A stretch of DNA of 10,263 nt from Acidobacteriota bacterium (GTDB lineage: Bacteria > Acidobacteriota > Vicinamibacteria > Vicinamibacterales > CAVVIG01). The notes under the pieces were generated by a model. It had not been told where the DNA came from. It saw nothing but the letters and a program-made list of their open reading frames with translations, and made no database searches. Shown here in pieces: positions 6,017 through 10,263 of the stretch. Every line of letters begins with the position of its first letter. Position 1 is the first letter of the stretch. The stretch lies in assembly GCA_003222555.1 (NCBI GenBank), contig QHWL01000070.1:1-10263 (forward strand), written 5' to 3'. The translations under genes were made by a program, and so were the position numbers.

Positions 6017-6038
6017 TTAGAGAACCGCTCATCCCCCG

Positions 6039-6872
6039 ATGCCACTCGTCACTTCGACACTTGCGGCGATTGTCTTCGGGGCAGGCGTCGTGGCCGGCGG
6101 TCTCGGCGCCCTGCTCGGCATCGGCGGCGGCGTGTTCCTGGTTCCCTTCCTGAATCTAGCCCTCAACTTTCCGTTCACCGCCGCGGCTGCCATCAGCCTG
6201 ACCACGGTGATTGCGACGTCGAGCGCGGTGTCGGCAGGCCGCACCGGCAAGCACCTGATCAATCTGCGGTTAGGGATGCTGCTCGAAGTGGCGACGGTCG
6301 CCGGCAGCCTGCTGGGCGGGGTGACGGCACAATTTCTCGCGCAATCGACGCTTCAAAGACTCTTCGGCATCGTCGCCGCGGTGGTCGCTGTCGTCATGGT
6401 CAGCCGTATCGGGCGTCGAAACGTGATTCTGGATCAGGCGGCGGATCCTGGCGTTCTCGGTGGCCGCTTTTACGACGAAGACAGCGGGGGCGTCGTCGCG
6501 TACCGGGTGAAGCGGCTGCCGGTGGCGCTGTTTGCGTCGTTTCTCGCCGGCGACGTGTCATCGCTGCTCGGGATCGGCGGTGGCGTGATCAAGGTGCCGG
6601 CCCTGAACGCGTGGTGCGGCGTTCCGCTGCGCGCCGCGGCGGCGACGAGCGCGTTCATGATCGGCGTCACCGCAACGGGCGGCGCGGTCATTTATTACGG
6701 TCACGGTCAGCTGATTCCGTCTTTGGCCGCGGCGGCCGTGCTCGGTGTGCAAGTGGGATCGTGGAGCGGCCTGCGGATTGGCGACAAGGCGCCGGTGAGG
6801 TGGCTCAAGCTGCTGATGGCGGCCGTCCTGGTGGTCGTGTCGGTGCTGATGTTCATGCACAGCCGCGGATAG
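6039..6872 (+). CDS. TauE/SafE-family membrane transporter (sulfite/organosulfonate exporter-like)
   Basis: A 277-aa integral membrane protein with about eight hydrophobic helices. The family's internal duplication is plain: the glycine motif LLGIGGG-xxxVP occurs at residues 25-36 (LLGIGGGVFLVP) and again at 176-187 (LLGIGGGVIKVP). The halves are joined by a hydrophilic segment (about 123-160) with the acidic patch GRFYDEDSGG. Family members move sulfite, sulfoacetate, taurine-derived anions or other small anions across the inner membrane. The substrate here is not deducible, as no sulfur-metabolism gene is adjacent. ATG 6039 gives the expected N-terminus, though the Shine-Dalgarno is poor. 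The gene is followed after 17 bp by its DUF1634 partner, a recurrent pairing for this subgroup, and the two are surely one transcript. Confidence 0.93.
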   Translation: MPLVTSTLAAIVFGAGVVAGGLGALLGIGGGVFLVPFLNLALNFPFTAAAAISLTTVIATSSAVSAGRTGKHLINLRLGMLLEVATVAGSLLGGVTAQFLAQSTLQRLFGIVAAVVAVVMVSRIGRRNVILDQAADPGVLGGRFYDEDSGGVVAYRVKRLPVALFASFLAGDVSSLLGIGGGVIKVPALNAWCGVPLRAAAATSAFMIGVTATGGAVIYYGHGQLIPSLAAAAVLGVQVGSWSGLRIGDKAPVRWLKLLMAAVLVVVSVLMFMHSRG

Positions 6873-6889
6873 CGATCGGGAGTTCGCAG

Positions 6890-7186
6890 ATGGTTACCAG
6901 TGACGACAGTCGACTCGATCGGGCCGTCGGGCGCGTGCTCAACGTTGGGGTGACGGCGAGCTCGGCGTGTCTCGCGATCGGCTTGGGGCTCTCGATGCTC
7001 GGTGGCACTGCGGGCGCCGCTCGCCTGCTGCTCAACGTGGGCCTGGTAGTCCTGATGGCGACGCCCGTGGGACGCGTCATCATCTCGGTGAGTGAGTACG
7101 CGTTCGAGCGCGACTGGGTGTTCGTATCGCTGACGACGATCGTGCTCCTCGAGCTCGTAGGCAGCTTGTTGGCTGCGTTCCGTTAG
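6890..7186 (+). CDS. DUF1634 small membrane protein
   Basis: A 98-aa protein with a short polar N-terminus (MVTSDDSRLDRAVGRVLNVG) and three hydrophobic segments: about 19-38, 45-65 (LLLNVGLVVLMATPVGRVIIS) and 78-96 (FVSLTTIVLLELVGSLLAAF). The ATPVGRVIISVSEYAFERDWVFV block is the conserved core of DUF1634. The family is habitually encoded next to TauE/SafE transporters and is presumed to be an accessory subunit; its mechanism is unknown. ATG 6890 has GGGAG 8 nt upstream and begins 17 bp after the transporter stop, which supports translational pairing. A longer open frame upstream of this start merely overlaps the transporter gene and is not coding. Confidence 0.9.
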   Translation: MVTSDDSRLDRAVGRVLNVGVTASSACLAIGLGLSMLGGTAGAARLLLNVGLVVLMATPVGRVIISVSEYAFERDWVFVSLTTIVLLELVGSLLAAFR

Positions 7187-7189
7187 CCC

Positions 7190-7305
7190 GTGTGAAAACT
7201 GTTAACCGCCGAGACCGCCGAGACCGCCGAGACCGCGGAGAAGAAAACGCTAAGAACTCTCGGCGCTCTGCGTGCTCTGCGGTAAAACGGCGCATTTTTT
7301 CACAC
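7190..7305. repeat. 9-bp-period stuttered inverted repeat
   Basis: The left arm holds ACCGCCGAG three times in perfect tandem and then ACCGCGGAG (7205-7240). The right arm holds CTCTCGGCG, CTCTGCGTG and CTCTGCGGT (7257-7283), the complementary nonamer theme. Outer ends are complementary too: GTGTGAAAA (7190-7198) against TTTTTTCACAC (7295-7305). It starts 4 bp after the DUF1634 stop codon, so it could form a long 3' hairpin. The T-run at 7295-7300 lies within the far arm rather than after it. Confidence 0.88.
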
Positions 7306-7333
7306 GCTCTGAAACCTGCGCCACTCCAGGTTG

Positions 7334-7347
7334 TGAAAACGGTTTCA
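7334..7347. promoter_or_regulatory. LacI/cre-like operator candidate
   Basis: TGAAAACGGTTTCA has perfect 5-bp outer half-sites (TGAAA/TTTCA) around a central CG, the layout bound by LacI-family repressors, and it fits the CcpA cre pattern TGWAANCGNTNWCA at every position. It lies about 90 bp before the start of the MFS/spermidine-synthase-like gene. The overlapping inverted repeat CTGAAACC (7309-7316) with GGTTTCAG (7341-7348) could instead form an RNA stem. Which, if either, functions is unknown. Confidence 0.3.
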
Positions 7348-7436
7348 GCCCGGTAGATATCACTGAAATGTAATCTGACATTCAAGAATGGTATCGAAGC
7401 AAGGATCCAGGCGGACTCCGGGAATGTGGCAGGCGT

Positions 7437-9671
7437 GTGCCATGGCACGAACGTTGCGGCTCTCATCGAGACGTGATTTATCTGTTCGGGCTCACGATCT
7501 TCATCAGCTCCGCGCTCCTGTTCCTCGTCGAGCCGATGATCGCCCGGATTCTGCTGCCGATGCTGGGCGGCACGCCGGCTGTCTGGAACACCTGCGTCGT
7601 GTTCTTCCAAGCCACGCTCTTTGCGGGGTACCTTTACACCTACGCGACGACCAGGTGGCTTAGGCCGCGGATGCAGGCGGCTGTCCACGCCACGTTGTGG
7701 CTCCTCTCGATCGCCACCATCCCGATGGCGCTTTCCGTCGAAGCGATGCCGACGGTCGGCAGCCCGATCCTTTGGCTGTTCGGCGCTTTGATCACGTCTG
7801 TCGGCATGCCGTTTTTCCTGCTCTCGACGAGCAGTCCGATGCTCCAGCAGTGGCTGACGACCGATCGCCGCCAACCGTCGGCCGATCCGTACATGCTGTA
7901 TGCGGCGGGCAACGTCGCCAGCTTGACGGCGCTGCTCTCGTATCCACTCATCCTCGAGCCGCGGCTTCGTCTCGGCGAACAGCGCGCGATATGGGTCATC
8001 GCCTATGCTGCGCTCGCGATCCTGACGGTGGCCTGCGCCGCAATGATGGCCAGGGCGGCGTCCAAGACGGCCGCGACGTTGCCGGTTGAGCACGACCTCT
8101 CGCAGGAAGGCGACCCAGGCGGCGGGAACAGGCTGAGCGTCTCTGATCGGCTGCGATGGATCGCCCTGGCATTCATTCCAGCCAGTCTCGTGATTGCGGT
8201 CACCACCTATCTGACCACCGACATCGCGGCCGTACCGATGCTGTGGGTGCTGCCGCTGGCGCTCTATCTGCTGACGTTTGTGCTCGTCTTCGGCTCCCGG
8301 GGCGTCGTCTCATTCGGGCCGCCTGTCCGGCTCTTTTCGCTCGTGTGTCTGCCGGTAGCCGTCCTGGTCGGACTCGAAACCAACCTGCCGGCCGTCATCC
8401 AGGTGCCCGCGCATCTGTTGACGTTCTTTTTGGCGGCGATGGTCTGCCACACGGAGCTTTGGCAACGCCGTCCGGGGACGGCGCACTTGACCGAGTTTTA
8501 CCTGTGGCTTTCGCTCGGCGGCGTGCTCGGCGGGCTGTTCACGGCCCTCGCGGCACCTGTGATGTTCACGTCAATCGTGGAGTATCCGCTGTTGCTCGTG
8601 CTTGCGTGTCTGGTCCGCCCGGCCGCCTTGTTGAACAGCGTGCGGCAGCGCCTCCTCGACCTGGCCGTTCCGGCCGCCCTCGGCGTGGGCATCTTTCTCG
8701 GTTGCCAGATCTTCGGGCATCGCAACGTCATCATGGTGCTGGCCGTCGTGCTCGTTCCCCTTCTGGTCGTCTACAGCTCGTCGCGCCGCCCCTGGCGGTT
8801 CGCGTTGGGCGTGGCGGCGGTGCTCATGTCCTTGCAGCTCTACACCGCCAGCCCGTTCCAAGTCATCTATCGGGGGCGCAGTTTCTTCGGCGCGTTTCGC
8901 GTGGTGGAGGACAACACGCTTCACGCGCGGCTCTTCTTTCATGGCGCCACGGTGCACGGCATGCAGAGTCTCGAGCCCGGCCGCCGCGCCGAGCCGATGG
9001 CCTATTTCACCCGCTCGGGCCCGATCGGGCAGGTGTTCGAGGCCTTCTCCGGGCCTCGAGCGAAGTTGCACGTCGGGATCGTCGGCCTCGGCATCGGGAC
9101 GCTCGCGGCGTACGCCGAGCCGCCGCAGCGGTGGACGTTCTTCGAAATCGACCCGGCACTCGAGCGCTTGGCGCGTGATGCGCGCTACTTCACGTATCTG
9201 GCGGACGCGCGCGCGGACGTTCGTGTCGTGCTCGGCGATGCGCGGATTGCGTTGCGAGCTGAGCCGGCCGGCGAGTTCGGTCTGCTCGTGCTCGACGCGT
9301 TCAGTGGCGACGCGGTTCCAGTCCACCTCATCACGCGCGAGGCGCTGCATCTGTATCTCCAGAAGGTCGATGAGCACGGTGTCCTGATGTTTCATGTGTC
9401 GAACCGGTATGTAGAGTTGCGACCGGTGCTGAACGCTTTGGCGAAGGATGCGAATCTCGCCGCCCTCACCGAGGACGATTCGGTGAGCGAGGAAGAGTTC
9501 CGGCACGGAAAAGCCGCGTCCCGGTGGGTGGTGATGGCGCGTTCGGCCGACGACCTTGGTCCGATCGCGCGCGACCCGCGGTGGCGCGCGCTATCCACGA
9601 GCGCACCGCTCAGCGTATGGACCGACGATTTTTCTAATTTGATGACCTTGTTCAAATGGCCTGCCTCCTGA
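7437..9671 (+). CDS. Fused MFS-like membrane / spermidine-synthase-like (SpeE-fold) protein
   Basis: A 744-aa two-part protein. Residues about 13-475 contain a dozen or so hydrophobic helices; the first reads LFLVEPMIARILLPMLGGTP, typical of this family, with a charged loop at about 209-240. Residues about 485-744 form a Rossmann-type aminopropyltransferase/methyltransferase domain: HGATVHGMQ (512-520), GLGIGTL (550-556) as nucleotide loop, acidic FEIDP (569-573), GDAR (600-603), LDAFSGDAVPVHLIT (619-633) and C-terminal TDDFSNL (729-735). These proteins are annotated as fused MFS/spermidine synthases, but their activity is unestablished. The Asp of the GGGDG loop of true SpeE is Ile553 here. 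GTG 7437 is used; GTG 7473 is an alternative that would begin just before helix 1. It stands alone after the 9-bp repeat, followed by a hairpin. Confidence 0.9.
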   Translation: MPWHERCGSHRDVIYLFGLTIFISSALLFLVEPMIARILLPMLGGTPAVWNTCVVFFQATLFAGYLYTYATTRWLRPRMQAAVHATLWLLSIATIPMALSVEAMPTVGSPILWLFGALITSVGMPFFLLSTSSPMLQQWLTTDRRQPSADPYMLYAAGNVASLTALLSYPLILEPRLRLGEQRAIWVIAYAALAILTVACAAMMARAASKTAATLPVEHDLSQEGDPGGGNRLSVSDRLRWIALAFIPASLVIAVTTYLTTDIAAVPMLWVLPLALYLLTFVLVFGSRGVVSFGPPVRLFSLVCLPVAVLVGLETNLPAVIQVPAHLLTFFLAAMVCHTELWQRRPGTAHLTEFYLWLSLGGVLGGLFTALAAPVMFTSIVEYPLLLVLACLVRPAALLNSVRQRLLDLAVPAALGVGIFLGCQIFGHRNVIMVLAVVLVPLLVVYSSSRRPWRFALGVAAVLMSLQLYTASPFQVIYRGRSFFGAFRVVEDNTLHARLFFHGATVHGMQSLEPGRRAEPMAYFTRSGPIGQVFEAFSGPRAKLHVGIVGLGIGTLAAYAEPPQRWTFFEIDPALERLARDARYFTYLADARADVRVVLGDARIALRAEPAGEFGLLVLDAFSGDAVPVHLITREALHLYLQKVDEHGVLMFHVSNRYVELRPVLNALAKDANLAALTEDDSVSEEEFRHGKAASRWVVMARSADDLGPIARDPRWRALSTSAPLSVWTDDFSNLMTLFKWPAS

Positions 9672-9678
9672 GCCCGCT

Positions 9679-9728
9679 GTACTGGGGACGGGAGCCCGTG
9701 TACTAGTAAGGGCTGCCGTCCCCCGTAC
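9679..9728. repeat. 19-bp-arm hairpin with ACTAGT loop
   Basis: The arm at 9679-9697 (GTACTGGGGACGGGAGCCC) pairs with 9710-9728 at 17 of 19 positions, around the 12-base loop GTGTACTAGTAA. It begins 7 bp after the stop of the large fusion gene and ends 9 bp before the next start. It could attenuate transcription between the two genes, though no T-tract follows. The complete filling of the gap and the palindromic loop suggest a dispersed REP-like element rather than a plain terminator. Confidence 0.75.
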
Positions 9729-9737
9729 GCTGCAACT

Positions 9738-10263
9738 ATGAATGTCGCCTCGCGCGGTCGACAGGTCGCGTCCGTTTTCGCCGTCGTGGGCGCGGTGGTC
9801 TGTCTCTATTCGATGAGACAAGCCGACCCGGACCTTTGGGGCTACCTGACGTATGGGAGGCTGTTCGTCGAGTCCCGCGGACTCCCCTCACAGGATGGGT
9901 TCGCTTATACGTCAGCCGGCTTTCAATGGACTACCTTCGAGTATGGCGCCCAACTGCTCCTGTGGTGGGCTTACCACTTCGCCGGTCCGATGGGGCTCAT
10001 CGCTCTGAAATGTGTCGTCGGTGGTGTGGCGTTGTGGTGTCTCTTTATTGCTGTCCGGGTTACCACTCACGAGCCGTTCATCTGGGCGCCGATATTCCTT
10101 CTCTGTACGTCCACAATCTGTCGTTTCTTCGTGTTTCGCCCTCAACTCTTCACGTTCGCATTCTTCGCATGTTTTGTGGCGGTGCTGTTCAAGTTTCTCT
10201 TGCGCCGGCGGGCGCCGCTCTGGGCGCTCCCAATCGTGATGTTGGCGTGGGCAAACGTCCACG
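9738..10263 (+). CDS. GT-C-like polytopic membrane protein, N-terminal fragment
   Basis: Open from ATG 9738 to the right edge (175 residues, incomplete). A first membrane helix (about 9-24) is followed by the periplasmic-loop signature ADPDLWGYLTYGRLFVESRG, then DGFAYTSAGFQWTTFEYGAQLLLWWAYHFAG, helices at about 83-104 and 115-130, the FVFRPQLFTFAFFACF motif (131-146) and LWALPIVMLAWANVH at the edge. The D-P-D-L-W motif after helix 1, a short amphipathic loop and the RPQLFT helix are what I know from lipid-linked-sugar glycosyltransferase-like (GT-C fold) proteins common in Acidobacteria; the donor and acceptor are unknown. No good Shine-Dalgarno is seen. Base composition is lower in GC than in neighbouring genes (31/60 and 28/60 in two lines counted by hand), with a high Cys and Phe content, so it may have a different history. 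Confidence 0.75.
   Translation, partial: MNVASRGRQVASVFAVVGAVVCLYSMRQADPDLWGYLTYGRLFVESRGLPSQDGFAYTSAGFQWTTFEYGAQLLLWWAYHFAGPMGLIALKCVVGGVALWCLFIAVRVTTHEPFIWAPIFLLCTSTICRFFVFRPQLFTFAFFACFVAVLFKFLLRRRAPLWALPIVMLAWANVH

Larger units (their letters stand above)
5443..6038. other. Repeat-rich intergenic region without a convincing gene
   Basis: About 600 bp separate the divergent aminotransferase and TauE/SafE genes. It holds, in order, a nested palindrome (5500-5568), a perfect hairpin (5607-5628), a doubtful 35-codon ORF (5692-5799) and a 7-bp-period inverted repeat (5871-6016). Long open frames exist on both strands across it, but they are compositional: their translations are repeats of the short units or Arg/Pro/Gly-rich strings. 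The promoters of both flanking genes must lie here, yet I cannot pick them with confidence. Confidence 0.7.

Noticed and set aside
5506..6045. 179-codon minus-strand frame with repeated GPWSFGLGPWSV-like peptides
   Set aside because: The peptide periodicity is just the translation of the 7-bp DNA repeat, and there is no plausible start signal or homology.
5897..7186. Long plus-strand frame reading through the repeat, the TauE/SafE region and DUF1634
   Set aside because: Only its last 98 codons (DUF1634, from ATG 6890) are real. The rest is repeat sequence and the wrong frame of the transporter, Arg/Gly-rich.
7205..7283. CRISPR-like array
   Set aside because: Units are 9 bp with no spacers and invert in the second half, so this is a stuttered inverted repeat.
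8571..9506. 311-codon minus-strand frame opposite the MFS/SpeE-like gene
   Set aside because: Antisense shadow of a well-supported gene; the composition is His/Arg/Glu-rich without domain signatures.
9672..9737. Intrinsic terminator after the fusion gene
   Set aside because: The hairpin is strong but there is no T-tract on the plus strand, so I kept it as a repeat rather than a terminator.
1..10263. A multi-gene defence, secretion or secondary-metabolite system
   Set aside because: Every intact gene but one falls in a common metabolic, transport or DUF family, and gene orientations do not form one locus. The only unknowns are a lone 147-aa protein and intergenic repeats.

Overview
The window comes from a GC-rich bacterium (sampled coding lines count near 62% G+C). 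Gene content and the dense short-period inverted repeats between genes suggest Acidobacteriota, perhaps a Vicinamibacteria-type soil lineage. That assignment is inferred from recollection of similar genomes; there is no rRNA or marker gene here to confirm it. I found no tRNA, rRNA, CRISPR array, transposase, phage gene or defence system.

Left part (1-3513, all minus strand, so read right to left): a betaine-aldehyde-dehydrogenase-like ALDH (2050-3513), a DinB-fold protein (1333-1884), a DUF2461/TIGR02453 protein (513-1199), and the N-terminal third of an L-glutamate gamma-semialdehyde (P5C) dehydrogenase running off the left edge (1-510). The last two abut within a few bases and are probably co-transcribed. 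The gap between DinB and DUF2461 is filled by an 8-bp-period inverted repeat. The gap between ALDH and DinB holds GC-rich stutter sequence and a pair of 9-bp direct repeats.

Middle (3514-6038): an 80-bp divergent promoter region with a palindromic -10 separates the ALDH from a short plus-strand gene of unknown function (3593-4036). That gene converges on a class III PLP-dependent aminotransferase (4108-5442, minus). Two aldehyde dehydrogenases and an aminotransferase are compatible with amino-acid or amine catabolism (amine to aldehyde to acid), but the genes are not in one operon, so the link is only suggestive. From 5443 to 6038 there is about 600 bp with no convincing gene. It contains a nested palindrome, a perfect 8-bp-stem hairpin, one doubtful 35-codon ORF and a 7-bp-period inverted repeat.

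Right part (6039-10263, all plus strand): a TauE/SafE-family transporter and its usual small DUF1634 partner form a tight two-gene unit. Next come a 9-bp-period inverted repeat and a LacI/cre-like palindrome, then a large membrane protein fused to a spermidine-synthase-like domain (7437-9671), a hairpin, and the start of a GT-C-like membrane protein (9738-end) with clearly lower GC.

The genes are individually ordinary. The most distinctive feature is the intergenic repertoire: separate families of stuttered inverted repeats with unit lengths of 7, 8 and 9 bp, each sitting exactly between genes.
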